A stretch of 64,000 nucleotides of DNA. Source: Cyclobacteriaceae bacterium (lineage in GTDB: Bacteria; Bacteroidota; Bacteroidia; Cytophagales; Cyclobacteriaceae). Under the pieces are notes generated by a model. The model saw only the letters and a list, made by a program, of their open reading frames with translations, did not search any database and was not told the origin of the DNA. The DNA lies in the NCBI GenBank assembly GCA_026989535.1, contig JALSJD010000072.1, positions 1 to 64,000 on the forward strand. Reading direction: 5' to 3'. Shown here piece by piece: positions 42,340 through 51,468 of the stretch. Numbering within the stretch: position 1 is the first letter of the stretch; each line of letters begins with the position of its first letter. The position numbers and the translations under genes are program-made.

Positions 42340-44529
42340 ATGTCGATAAAAGTAAAACCTGCTTTAAAAACTACGCTAAATAGCTATTCTCAGATTTTTT
42401 TCTCTGAGAACAACTTCTTGGCATCATTACTTATTGCGGTTAGTTTTTTAGATCCTTGGGTGGGGTTTTATGGCTTAATTTCTGTGCTATTTGTAAATTT
42501 TACAGCAATAAAATTAGGCTACGATAAATTTACAATACAAAAAGGGCTTTATGGTTTTAATGCGTTGTTAACAGGCTTAGGAACAGGAATGATATATCAA
42601 CCTAGTGTATCGCTCACTATCATAGTTTTATGTATAGCCTTGTTAACTTTGTTTATAACCATAGCACTGCAAGGTGTATTAGCTAAATATGCACTGCCTT
42701 TCCTGAGCATTCCGTTTATTATTGGTATGTGGACAATATTATTAGCAACCAAAGATTTTTCGGCATTAGGGTTGGCAGAAAGAGGCATTTATACTTATAA
42801 TGAATTATACGCCTTAGGAGGTAAAAATTTAGTAAATATTTATGACTGGTTTGGTAATTTACAAGGGTTTGAAAGTATTAAAATATACTTTTTGTCACTC
42901 GGAGCCATCTTTTTTCAAAGTAATGTATTGGCAGGAATAATTATTGCTATAGGCTTGCTTAATTTTTCTAGAATAGCCTTTTCTCTTTCCTTATTAGGTT
43001 TTTATTCGGCTTATTTATTTTATCTTTTTATTGGAGCTAATTTTTCCGAACTGGAATATACATTTATAGGGTTTAACTATATTCTAACAGCAATTGCCAT
43101 TGGTGGGTATTTTATTGTTCCTTCAAAAACATCATATACTTGGGTGATTGTTTTACTTCCAGTTACTATACTTATTGCCTCTAGTTTAGAACATGTTTTT
43201 TCGGTATGGCAAATTCCTATATACTCTTTACCCTTTAATATTACCGTATTACTATTTATTTATATTCTCAAATTAAGAATTACTAAAAGTGAGAGCCTTA
43301 ATGATTTATTTGTTAAGCTAGAAACCCCAGAACAAACCTTATACCTCTATAAAACAGTTACCGAAGAATTTAAAAGTAAAAATTATTATCCTATTCACTT
43401 ACCCATAAAAGGCGATTGGAATGTTATGCAAGCTCATAACGGAAAATATACCCATAAAGATAAATGGCGACACGCATGGGATTTTATTATTTTAAATGAA
43501 GAAGGAAATCAGTTTAGTGGTTCGGGCGACTATTGTGAAGATTATTATTGTTATAATAAGCCTGTTTTTTCACCATCTCACGGATACATTGTTGGTATAA
43601 CAGATGGTATTGAAGATAACATTATTGGGGAAGTAAATACTGCCCAAAACTGGGGAAACTCTATTGTTATTAAACATACCGAATTTTTATATACACAAGT
43701 TAGCCATTTAAAAGCTGAAAGTATTAAAGTTAAAATTGGCGATTATGTAAAAAAAGGGAAACTCCTAGGAAATGTAGGTAATTCAGGTCATTCACCATAC
43801 CCTCATTTGCATTTTCAAATACAAGCAACGCCTTATGTAGGTTCAGAAACCTTAGACTATCCTTTATATAATTATATTGTTAAAAATCAATCTGAAATTG
43901 AATTAATTACTTTTGGTAAACCCCAAGAAAATCATTTAGTTGCCCCTGCTGAGTTAGATGAGATACTTAAAAATGCATTAAATTTTATTCCAGGAAAAAT
44001 ATTGCAAGTTTCGGAAGAAGGTAATATCTATAAAACAGAGATGTGGAAAATTCAAAAAAATGCGTACAATCAGACCTATATTTCAGACGAAAAAAGCGAC
44101 TCGTCTATTTTCTTTTATACCACAGAAGCAGGAGTGTTTTTTGCAAATTTTAAAGGAGATAAAGGGAGTAATTTATTTATATTTTTCAAATCACTGTACA
44201 ACATAAATAAGTCATTTTATAAAAACATAGAAATTAAAAATAACATAAGACCAGATTTGTTTTTTAGCAAACCTGTAATGTGGATGCAAGATATTATAGC
44301 ACCCTTTTATCTTTTTTTGGAGGTTAAATTCTCTTTAAACTACATAGAAAAGGATGATGAATTTATGCCTAATGCTATAAATATTAAAACAAAAAACACC
44401 AAATATTTCTTAAAAAAATCTATTAATGAGGAAGTTTTTGAGATTACTATTTTTAGAAAAGGGACTATCGATATACAATCTAAAAACACATCAAAAAAAA
44501 TAAGAGTTGAAACATTGAAAAACGTATAA
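42340..44529 (+). CDS. Urea-transporter-like membrane domain fused to an M23 peptidase domain
   Basis: A 729-residue fusion. Residues about 20-315 are polytopic and resemble the SLC14 urea transporter fold, including GLYGFNALLTGLGTG (about 69-83). Residues about 350-500 are an M23 (LytM) domain: RHAWDFI, WGNSIVIKH, VSHLKAESIKVKIGDYVKKG and PHLHFQI (His at about 489 and 491). The first zinc ligand region reads H-A-W-D, one residue shorter than the usual HxxxD, so peptidase activity is uncertain. About 220 further residues have no recognised domain. It starts 7 bp after the decarboxylase and ends 2 bp before the next gene. Confidence 0.8.
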   Translation: MSIKVKPALKTTLNSYSQIFFSENNFLASLLIAVSFLDPWVGFYGLISVLFVNFTAIKLGYDKFTIQKGLYGFNALLTGLGTGMIYQPSVSLTIIVLCIALLTLFITIALQGVLAKYALPFLSIPFIIGMWTILLATKDFSALGLAERGIYTYNELYALGGKNLVNIYDWFGNLQGFESIKIYFLSLGAIFFQSNVLAGIIIAIGLLNFSRIAFSLSLLGFYSAYLFYLFIGANFSELEYTFIGFNYILTAIAIGGYFIVPSKTSYTWVIVLLPVTILIASSLEHVFSVWQIPIYSLPFNITVLLFIYILKLRITKSESLNDLFVKLETPEQTLYLYKTVTEEFKSKNYYPIHLPIKGDWNVMQAHNGKYTHKDKWRHAWDFIILNEEGNQFSGSGDYCEDYYCYNKPVFSPSHGYIVGITDGIEDNIIGEVNTAQNWGNSIVIKHTEFLYTQVSHLKAESIKVKIGDYVKKGKLLGNVGNSGHSPYPHLHFQIQATPYVGSETLDYPLYNYIVKNQSEIELITFGKPQENHLVAPAELDEILKNALNFIPGKILQVSEEGNIYKTEMWKIQKNAYNQTYISDEKSDSSIFFYTTEAGVFFANFKGDKGSNLFIFFKSLYNINKSFYKNIEIKNNIRPDLFFSKPVMWMQDIIAPFYLFLEVKFSLNYIEKDDEFMPNAINIKTKNTKYFLKKSINEEVFEITIFRKGTIDIQSKNTSKKIRVETLKNV

Positions 44530-44531
44530 TT

Positions 44532-45842
44532 ATGAAAAAAATAATGTATATAGTTTTACTATTATTTTTCGTAAATAATAGTGCTGCCCAAATAGTGCAA
44601 AATGTTCCTTCTGTTGATAAAAAAACCTACGAATTATACCTAGCAAAAGATTGGGATAAGTTAATAAAAATAGGGAAAAATGCATTAAGAAATGGCATTG
44701 ACTTTTATTACCTAAACTACAGATTAGGTATTGCTTATTATGAAAAGCAAAATTATGCACAGGCAATAAAATACTTTAAAAAAGTAAACCTATCCAATCC
44801 AAATGATGATACCATAAAAGAATATTTGTATTATTCGTATTTGTTATCTAGTCGTTATGATGATGCTAGACTACTAGGAAACAACTTTTCTGATAAAATG
44901 AAAAAGCGCTTGGGCATAAGAATAGCAAACCCGTTTTTTAGTGCCATACATCTTTCGGCTAAATTTGATATTGTTGAAGATTATACTTACACATCTCAAT
45001 CAAATGAAAAAATAGACCAACAGGTAGTTCAAAAGCAATCTTGGTATAGTTTTGGCGCTGAGCATTTAATAGGGAATAACATTACTCTAATGGGCGTTTT
45101 TAGCAAAACAAATATCGAAAATGCAGTTAATAATACTAATCCTGATTTGCCAGAAAAATACACAGGTAAAGTCAATCAAAATCAGTATTATGTATCTTTA
45201 AAATACCATTTAGGAAATGGATTTAATACCGCTTTAGGCTTGCACTATTTAAGTACAGAATTGTACGCGCCAACAACTAGAACTCAAGGCAATGGCAAGT
45301 CTAGAAATTTTAACTTATATTCTTATAAAGAAAAGTCATTTGTAGTATCAGCCAATATTAGCAAATCATTCTCCATATTTAATGCCACTTTAGAGACCTC
45401 TATTGCCAACTTAAATAATAAAACCCAAATACAGCCTTCTCTAAGCTTGAGAATTTATCCTTTTGGAAACAATACGTTCTTTTTAGAAACAAAGGGAATT
45501 TATATAGCTGAAACCGATGGGGTAATAAGCACAAACTATTCGACTATAAAGCAGAGTTTTGGCTTTAAAATTAAGAAATACTCTTTTATCAGCCCATCCA
45601 TTACTTATGGCGAATTACTTAATTTTACGGATTTTAATGCATTTATAGTTAATAACGATATAGATAAAACAAAACTGAGGATTGAGAACTATATTAACAT
45701 AGGATTTAACGAAGGCTATTTTAATGTGTTTTTTAATTATAGATACAATATTAAAGAGAATACCTATAAGATAAACAATGCTAATAAGGCCATAGATTAT
45801 AACTCACAAAATATTTTATTAGGCATAAAATGGTACTTCTAA
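44532..45842 (+). CDS. TPR protein with C-terminal outer-membrane beta-barrel
   Basis: A 436-residue exported protein. The signal peptide is KIMYIVLLLFFVNNSAAQ. Residues about 30-125 are TPR-like helices (FYYLNYRLGIAYYEKQNYAQAIKYFKKV). From about 140 there are alternating amphipathic strands to the end (SWYSFGAEHLIGNNITLMGVFSK, NQYYVSLKYHLGNGFNTALGLHYL), closing with NILLGIKWYF, an aromatic C-terminus as in barrel proteins. The layout is like YaiO-type proteins. Within the operon it would be the outer-membrane component. Confidence 0.7.
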   Translation: MKKIMYIVLLLFFVNNSAAQIVQNVPSVDKKTYELYLAKDWDKLIKIGKNALRNGIDFYYLNYRLGIAYYEKQNYAQAIKYFKKVNLSNPNDDTIKEYLYYSYLLSSRYDDARLLGNNFSDKMKKRLGIRIANPFFSAIHLSAKFDIVEDYTYTSQSNEKIDQQVVQKQSWYSFGAEHLIGNNITLMGVFSKTNIENAVNNTNPDLPEKYTGKVNQNQYYVSLKYHLGNGFNTALGLHYLSTELYAPTTRTQGNGKSRNFNLYSYKEKSFVVSANISKSFSIFNATLETSIANLNNKTQIQPSLSLRIYPFGNNTFFLETKGIYIAETDGVISTNYSTIKQSFGFKIKKYSFISPSITYGELLNFTDFNAFIVNNDIDKTKLRIENYINIGFNEGYFNVFFNYRYNIKENTYKINNANKAIDYNSQNILLGIKWYF

Positions 45843-45864
45843 AAAAATAAACAAATAAATAAAT

Positions 45865-46482
45865 ATGAAGCTGCTAAATATCACAATAATTGCTTTGTTC
45901 TTAAACATAAATTTTGCTTTTGGGCAAACAAATAAAGAAATAATCAATGCTTTTAAAAAAAGTTATGAGCTGGAAGCAACGGGTTCGTATAAAGAAGCAT
46001 CGAATGAATTAAAAAAAGTATATGCTGATGATTCTTATGAGATAAACCTACGTTTAGGCTGGTTAGAGTATAATGCTGGTATGTTTCAAGAATCTGCTGC
46101 CTATTACCAAAGTGCACTAAATTTAAAACCCTATTCAGAAGAAGCAAAATTTGGATTAATCAATCCAAAAGTAGCTCAAGGAAAATGGAATGAGGCTATA
46201 AAAATATATAATAACATATTGTCTATAAATTCATTAAATACAGTAGCAAACTACCGTCTTGGGCTTATTTATTTCGGACAAAAAAAGTATTTAAATGCTA
46301 AAGAGTACTTTGGGAAAGTAGTAAACTTATACCCTTTTGATTATGACAGTTTACTGATGCTTGCTTGGACTAACTACTATCTAGGAAAATATAGTACTGC
46401 AAAGGTTTTATTTAACAAAGCACTTATGAATAGACCTAATGATAAATCTGCTCAAGAAGGACTTGATTTATTAGACCTATAA
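45865..46482 (+). CDS. Secreted TPR-repeat protein
   Basis: A 205-residue exported protein: signal peptide KLLNITIIALFLNINFAFGQ, then about five TPR units (EINLRLGWLEYNAGMFQESAAYYQSAL, TVANYRLGLIYFGQKKYLNAKEYFGKVV, DYDSLLMLAWTNYYLGKYSTAKVLFNKAL). It probably bridges other proteins in the periplasm. It follows the TPR/barrel gene by 22 bp and is likely its functional partner. Confidence 0.8.
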   Translation: MKLLNITIIALFLNINFAFGQTNKEIINAFKKSYELEATGSYKEASNELKKVYADDSYEINLRLGWLEYNAGMFQESAAYYQSALNLKPYSEEAKFGLINPKVAQGKWNEAIKIYNNILSINSLNTVANYRLGLIYFGQKKYLNAKEYFGKVVNLYPFDYDSLLMLAWTNYYLGKYSTAKVLFNKALMNRPNDKSAQEGLDLLDL

Positions 46483-46517
46483 GAGACCAATAATTTGCTA
46501 GCAACAAAAAAACAACT

Positions 46518-47405
46518 ATGAGAAAAAGCCTAACTTATTATATTACTTTATTTATTATTAAATTAAAAGGTATAAAAAAAGAGTTTAGTAAAGCCCCCAT
46601 AGACTATAAAAAAATAAGAAAAGAAGATATTCACCAACCGAAATCCAAGTTTTTTAGGAAGTATTTAGTGCGTAATTTTAAAATTTCGAACACCTCAATT
46701 ACTGAGGTAAATCGAAACAAAACATCTTCTAACTTATTAATATTTATTCACGGAGGAGCTTTTATTTCAGGTCCAGCAAAACATCATTGGGATACATTAC
46801 AAGAAATTTCTAAACGAACAAAATATACAATTTGGATGTGTGATTATCCAAAAGCACCTGAAAATAATATTTCAGAATTATCGAAAAATATTGATTTGGT
46901 ATATAAGACTGCTTTAAAAACTTACCAACCTAAACAAATTTCACTTATTGGCGACTCTGTTGGTGGAACGTTGATTATAGCTCTTACACAGCGATTAATT
47001 AAAAAACAAATTGAGTTGCCTCTCAAAATAATACTCGTTTCTCCAGTTATGGACGCCACTATGTCTAATCCTCAAATAGATGCGATAGATAAAACAGACC
47101 CTATGTTAGCGAAAGTTGGAGTACTTAGTGCGAAAAAAATGTGTGCTGAAAACGATAATTTGAAAGATGTGATGATCTCACCAATAAATGGAAGCTTTAT
47201 TGGTTTTCCAAAGATAGTTTTATTTATAGCTGACAATGACATTACTTACCCTGACCAACAATTAACAATACAAAAAATGATTAAGGATAAAGTAAATATT
47301 GAAGTAATTATAGGAAAAGGGATGCCACATATTTGGCCATTTTTGCCTGTTATGAAAGAAGCAAAATTAGCTTTAAATGAACTAATATTTAAATTGAACA
47401 GCTAA
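46518..47405 (+). CDS. Alpha/beta hydrolase of the HSL/GDSAG esterase group
   Basis: A 295-residue hydrolase. The oxyanion-hole motif is IFIHGGAFISG (HGGA in place of HGGG), the nucleophile elbow is IGDSVGGTL (GDSAG variant), the acidic residue lies near FIADNDITYPDQQ and the catalytic His is in KGMPHIWPF. The group includes esterases, amidases and lactonases. There is no clear signal peptide. It is last in the operon, 35 bp after the TPR gene, and may act on the product of the ATP-grasp and decarboxylase enzymes. Confidence 0.8.
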   Translation: MRKSLTYYITLFIIKLKGIKKEFSKAPIDYKKIRKEDIHQPKSKFFRKYLVRNFKISNTSITEVNRNKTSSNLLIFIHGGAFISGPAKHHWDTLQEISKRTKYTIWMCDYPKAPENNISELSKNIDLVYKTALKTYQPKQISLIGDSVGGTLIIALTQRLIKKQIELPLKIILVSPVMDATMSNPQIDAIDKTDPMLAKVGVLSAKKMCAENDNLKDVMISPINGSFIGFPKIVLFIADNDITYPDQQLTIQKMIKDKVNIEVIIGKGMPHIWPFLPVMKEAKLALNELIFKLNS

Positions 47406-47439
47406 CCACAATCAGCATAGCACCAGCGAATACTATAGG

Positions 47440-48669
47440 CTATTTTGTAGCAAATCCAACCTTTTTTAAATCAGCCCAATAGCTAGGGTACGATTTGTTA
47501 ACTACTTCTGGAGATTCGATACTTACAAAAGGTAATACACAGGCCAATGGAGCAAAAGCCATAGCCATTCTGTGGTCATGGTAGGTGTTAATGTAAACAT
47601 TCTTTGTTTTCCAATCTCCTTTGGGTGGTATTACCGTCCACTGTTCATTTTTTTCGATAAAATCAGCTCCCAGTTTTTGCAGTTCTTGTTGAATGGCTAA
47701 CACCCGGTCTGTTTCTTTAATTTTTAAGGTGTGTAATCCTGTAAAAACACAACTGTGCTCTAATGCTGCGCAAATTACCGCAAAGGTTTGTGCTAAATCG
47801 GGGTTGTTTATAAAATTGATGGAAGCAGGCATTTTTTTGGGTTGCTTGGTTAGTATTGCTCCCATTTTATCAAAAGTAGTTTTTACACCAAAGGGCTCCA
47901 TAAGTTGCACCAAGGCACTATCTCCCTGCAACGAATTTGCTCGGTAGCCTGCCAAAGTTAACTTCTCTGCCCCTGAAAGCACAAAAATGCTATACCAATA
48001 ACTAGCACTGCTCCAGTCGGGTTCAACGGTAAATTCTTTAAAAATATAGTTGGCAGGGCTCACAACATACTTGTTTTTATCAATTAGTACTTCCACACCA
48101 AAATGTTTCATTAACTCAATCGTCATAAGCAAGTACGGTTTGCTTGTTGCTCCGTTTTCAACGTTAAGTGTAAGCCCTTTTTCTAAGGTAGGAGCCAACA
48201 TAAGCAATGCAGATAAATACTGGCTACTTATAGAGCCATCTATACTAATGGTATTGGTAAGTTGTTTATTAAACCCTTCTATTTTGTGGGGTGGATAGCC
48301 TTTTTTATGCTGATATTTAATTACTACACCAATTTTTTGCAAGGCATCTACTAAAAGTTTAATAGGGCGTTCCTGCATTCGTTTAGTGCCAGTCATTAGT
48401 TTTTGCTGGTTTGTTAGTGCAAAAAAAGTAGTTAAAAATCGCATCACAGTACCCGCATCCATCACATCAATTATTGGCTCGGTTGAGTTGATTAAAGCCT
48501 CCATTAACTGCGTATCTCTTGCAGAGGATAGGTTATTAATTTTACCCTGTGCTGCACATAGTCCATTAATAAGCAGGGCTCTATTGCTTTCACTTTTAGA
48601 GCCCGGAATTTGAATTATTCCTAAATCACTCGATTTATTTTGGTACGATATATGTACTTCTCTTTTCAA
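47440..48669 (-). CDS. aroA: 3-phosphoshikimate 1-carboxyvinyltransferase (EPSP synthase)
   Basis: A 409-residue EPSP synthase that joins PEP to shikimate-3-phosphate. The N-terminal IPGSKSESNRALLI carries the catalytic Lys and Ser. Other parts are ARDTQLMEALI, MDAGTVMRFLTTFFA (PEP/glyphosate region), SSQYLSALLMLAPTL, KIKETDRVLAIQQEL and DHRMAMAFAPLA. The DAGTVMRFL segment departs from the class I NAGTAMRPL motif, so glyphosate sensitivity cannot be assumed. It is close to aroB on the same strand with one small gene between them. Confidence 0.95.
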   Translation of the reverse strand: MKREVHISYQNKSSDLGIIQIPGSKSESNRALLINGLCAAQGKINNLSSARDTQLMEALINSTEPIIDVMDAGTVMRFLTTFFALTNQQKLMTGTKRMQERPIKLLVDALQKIGVVIKYQHKKGYPPHKIEGFNKQLTNTISIDGSISSQYLSALLMLAPTLEKGLTLNVENGATSKPYLLMTIELMKHFGVEVLIDKNKYVVSPANYIFKEFTVEPDWSSASYWYSIFVLSGAEKLTLAGYRANSLQGDSALVQLMEPFGVKTTFDKMGAILTKQPKKMPASINFINNPDLAQTFAVICAALEHSCVFTGLHTLKIKETDRVLAIQQELQKLGADFIEKNEQWTVIPPKGDWKTKNVYINTYHDHRMAMAFAPLACVLPFVSIESPEVVNKSYPSYWADLKKVGFATK

Positions 48670-48797
48670 ACGTTCTAAAATTTGTGCAAATCAAACTCAA
48701 TTTAAAAGATTACTTGAATCTTTATTGGTTTTTTTGCGTATATTGTATTGAACCTTTTTAGGTTTAAATTGTGTTATAAGATTAAACTATATAAAAA

Positions 48798-48989
48798 ATG
48801 ACAACAACAAAAACAAAATTAACCTTAGGGTTACTAGCAGGTGTTGCAGTAGCAGCTTTTGCGGTTAGCAAGCTAGGGCAAAATTCGATTAAAGAGTTAG
48901 GAGAACGAACAGCCGATTTGCGTGAAGCACTCAACCAGCAATTAAATCAATTGCGAAATTTTAAAAGAACCGATAAGCGATTTATTTAG
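48798..48989 (+). CDS. Small membrane-anchored protein between aroA and aroB
   Basis: A 63-residue protein with one N-terminal hydrophobic helix (LTLGLLAGVAVAAFAVSKLG) and a polar amphipathic helix (IKELGERTADLREALNQQLNQLRNF), similar in layout to YtxH-type small proteins. Its last 8 bp overlap the aroB 3' end on the other strand. It is short and has no known function, but the frame, start and composition look real. Confidence 0.6.
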   Translation: MTTTKTKLTLGLLAGVAVAAFAVSKLGQNSIKELGERTADLREALNQQLNQLRNFKRTDKRFI

Positions 48990-50028
48990 TGCCGTAAAAT
49001 GCTAATGCTTCTGCTACTTCATCTTTAGTAATTTTAATAGAATGTACGGCTGCTCCAAGTTTGTGTAGCAGTACTGCCTGTATTTGTGTGTATTCATTTT
49101 TTTTATCCTGTGCCAAATTTGTTAGTATTTCTTCCATTCCGCTTTTCGGAATATCCTTTCTTTCAAAATAGGTGTCAATAATGCGGATTAATTCGTTTTT
49201 ATCAGTTGTACTCAATCCTGATTTTTGTTCTGATAAATGCGCTTCCGCAACCATGCCAATAGCTACCGCCTCACCGTGCAAAATTGGCATGTTATTAGTT
49301 AAAAAATAAGTTTCAACAGCATGCCCAATAGTGTGGCCAAAATTTAAAAATTTTCGTTCATTTTTTTCCAATGGGTCGGCTGTTACAATATTGTTTTTTA
49401 TAGTTACAGACTTGCCAATATACATACCCCAATCAGTCTGCTCAATTTTTAGTGTAGCCAGTTCCTTCAAATGGTTTACATCCTGAATAAAACCGTGTTT
49501 TAACATTTCGGAAAATCCTGATTTTAATTGCTCTAACGGGAGTGTATCTAAAAAAGAAGGGTCAATAATTACTTTGGTGGGTAGGTTAAATAGGCCAATA
49601 TGATTTTTAAACCCATTAAAATCGATTCCTAATTTACCTCCTATACTTGCATCTACTTGTGATAATAAGGTGGTTGGAATATTTACAAAATCAATCCCAC
49701 GTTTATAGGTACTGGCACAAAAACCTCCCATATCGCCAATAACACCACCGCCTAAATTAATAAGTAAAGCATTTCTATCTGCATTAGCCTCGGTAAGGCG
49801 TTGCCAAATATGAGTGCAAGTGGTTAATGTTTTATGTTGTTCACCGCTTTTAATTTCAATAATATCTGCATTTTTAAAACAGGGTTCGACTAGAGGCAGG
49901 CAATTTTTCTTGGTATTTTCATCTACCAATACAAAAACTTTTGAATACGAACTCTCCTTTAAAAATCCATCAATACATTCTTTCGAATTTCGAGTAATTT
50001 CAATATAACCAGGAAGCTTTCCGTGCAT
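48982..50028 (-). CDS. aroB: 3-dehydroquinate synthase
   Basis: A 348-residue enzyme that cyclises DAHP to 3-dehydroquinate in the shikimate pathway, needing NAD and a divalent metal. Characteristic segments are SGEQHKTL, LLINLGGGVIGDMGGFCASTYKRGIDFVNIPTTLLSQVDASIGGK (NAD and substrate), the metal ligand Glu in FSEMLKHGF and the His pair in NFGHTIGHAVE and LHGEAVAIGM. Length is normal. Confidence 0.96.
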   Translation of the reverse strand: MHGKLPGYIEITRNSKECIDGFLKESSYSKVFVLVDENTKKNCLPLVEPCFKNADIIEIKSGEQHKTLTTCTHIWQRLTEANADRNALLINLGGGVIGDMGGFCASTYKRGIDFVNIPTTLLSQVDASIGGKLGIDFNGFKNHIGLFNLPTKVIIDPSFLDTLPLEQLKSGFSEMLKHGFIQDVNHLKELATLKIEQTDWGMYIGKSVTIKNNIVTADPLEKNERKFLNFGHTIGHAVETYFLTNNMPILHGEAVAIGMVAEAHLSEQKSGLSTTDKNELIRIIDTYFERKDIPKSGMEEILTNLAQDKKNEYTQIQAVLLHKLGAAVHSIKITKDEVAEALAFYGTK

Positions 50029-50141
50029 TCTATCTGTTTTTGTAATGGATTTTCAAAGGTAGTAATCTTCTAATGATTATAGGTTTTTCTCTTAGGGATT
50101 ATTTCGTAATAGACCTTTAGAATAAACCACAAAACCTACAT

Positions 50142-50149
50142 TATATTTG
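50142..50149 (+). promoter_or_regulatory. Bacteroidota -7 motif for proline dehydrogenase
   Basis: TATATTTG matches TAnnTTTG, 20 bp before the ATG at 50170. The -33 position has only a TTTA-like match. Confidence 0.45.
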
Positions 50150-50169
50150 CCGCATTAAACAGCACAGTT

Positions 50170-51360
50170 ATGACTAGTATCGTGAATAATTCTTTTGAAA
50201 ATACAGCGTTGGCTTTTGTGGCTAAATCTGATTGGCAACTAAAAAAGGCTTATTGGCTTTTTAGAGTGGTTAATAATAGCTTAATGGCCAGCATTGGTAC
50301 AAAAGCAGCCAACTTATCCTTAAAAATGCACTTGCCTGTAAAAGCAATCATTAAAAAAACAGTATTTGAGCATTTTTGTGGAGGCGAAAGTATAGAAGAA
50401 AGTAAGGAGGTAGTGCATCTTTTATCAAAATATAAAGTGCGCGCAATATTGGATTATTCGGTAGAGGGCAAGCATAACGAAGAAGCTTTTGATGCAACGT
50501 TATTGGAAACTTTACGGACTATTGAAAATGCGAAAGGAAATGACGAAATACCTTATTGTGTTTTTAAGCCAACAGGGGTAGGTTCTGCTGAGCTAATGGA
50601 AAAGGTTCAGCTAAAACAACCACTGACAGAGGAAGAAAAAAAAGCATTTGAGAAAATAAAAAATCGATATAAAGCTATTTCACAAGCGGCTTATGATAAT
50701 GATGTACGCTTATTAATTGATGCCGAAGATTCTTGGTACCAAGAAACGATTGATGCTTTGGTATATGAAATGATGGAGCAATTTAATAAAAAACGAGCCA
50801 TTGTTTTTAACACCTACCAAATGTACCGCTGGGTTAGTTTGCAAAATATGAAAGAGGCTCATAAAAAAGCCAAAGAGGCTGGTTATATACTAGGAGCCAA
50901 GTTGGTGCGTGGCGCTTATATGGAAAACGAACGAGAGAGAGCACAGATTAAAGGTTATCAGAATCCTATTTGTACTGATAAAATGGCTACCGACAGAAGC
51001 TATGATGAAGGCCTTAAGTACTGTGTTGAGAACATTGATGAAATAGAGTTATTCAATGGTTCGCACAACGAACACTCTAATTTGTACTTAACTGAGCTGA
51101 TGAAGAAACACACTATTGCAAAAGAGGACAAACGCATCTTTTTTGCCCAACTCTATGGCATGAGCGATAATATTTCGTTTGTATTGGCTGATGCCGGCTA
51201 TAATGTAGCCAAATATGTGCCTTACGGTCCTGTTAAATTTGTGATGCCTTATTTAATAAGACGAGCCGAAGAAAATACTTCGGTAGCTGGGCAAAGTAGC
51301 CGAGAGCTAAAGTTATTAAAAACTGAAATAGAAAGAAGAAAGAGGGACAAAAATTATTAA
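50170..51360 (+). CDS. Proline dehydrogenase
   Basis: A 396-residue flavoenzyme (PutA/PRODH barrel) that oxidises proline to pyrroline-5-carboxylate. Visible motifs are DYSVEGK, CVFKPTGVG, LLIDAEDSWYQ, NTYQMYRW, GAKLVRGAYMENER, HNEHSNLY, QLYGMSDNISF and the C-terminal YVPYGPVKFVMPYLIRRAEEN with the substrate-binding Arg pair. It is a stand-alone, eukaryote-like domain version without the aldehyde dehydrogenase half, as is common in Bacteroidota. Confidence 0.93.
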   Translation: MTSIVNNSFENTALAFVAKSDWQLKKAYWLFRVVNNSLMASIGTKAANLSLKMHLPVKAIIKKTVFEHFCGGESIEESKEVVHLLSKYKVRAILDYSVEGKHNEEAFDATLLETLRTIENAKGNDEIPYCVFKPTGVGSAELMEKVQLKQPLTEEEKKAFEKIKNRYKAISQAAYDNDVRLLIDAEDSWYQETIDALVYEMMEQFNKKRAIVFNTYQMYRWVSLQNMKEAHKKAKEAGYILGAKLVRGAYMENERERAQIKGYQNPICTDKMATDRSYDEGLKYCVENIDEIELFNGSHNEHSNLYLTELMKKHTIAKEDKRIFFAQLYGMSDNISFVLADAGYNVAKYVPYGPVKFVMPYLIRRAEENTSVAGQSSRELKLLKTEIERRKRDKNY

Positions 51361-51423
51361 CCATCTAACCAGTAACTTAAGAACTATTAACCCAATAACC
51401 AATAAGCAATCCGTTTTCTTGCT

Positions 51424-51431
51424 TATTTTTG
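51424..51431 (+). promoter_or_regulatory. Bacteroidota -7 motif for lysS
   Basis: TATTTTTG matches TAnnTTTG, 37 bp before the lysS ATG. No clear -33 box. Confidence 0.4.
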
Positions 51432-51468
51432 CACCCCGATAACCATAGGGTTTTAAAATTTTTAGATT

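Noticed and set aside
51361-51468. Repeated ACCAATAACC-like words before lysS
   Set aside because: Short, imperfect and A/C-rich; not separable from low-complexity sequence.
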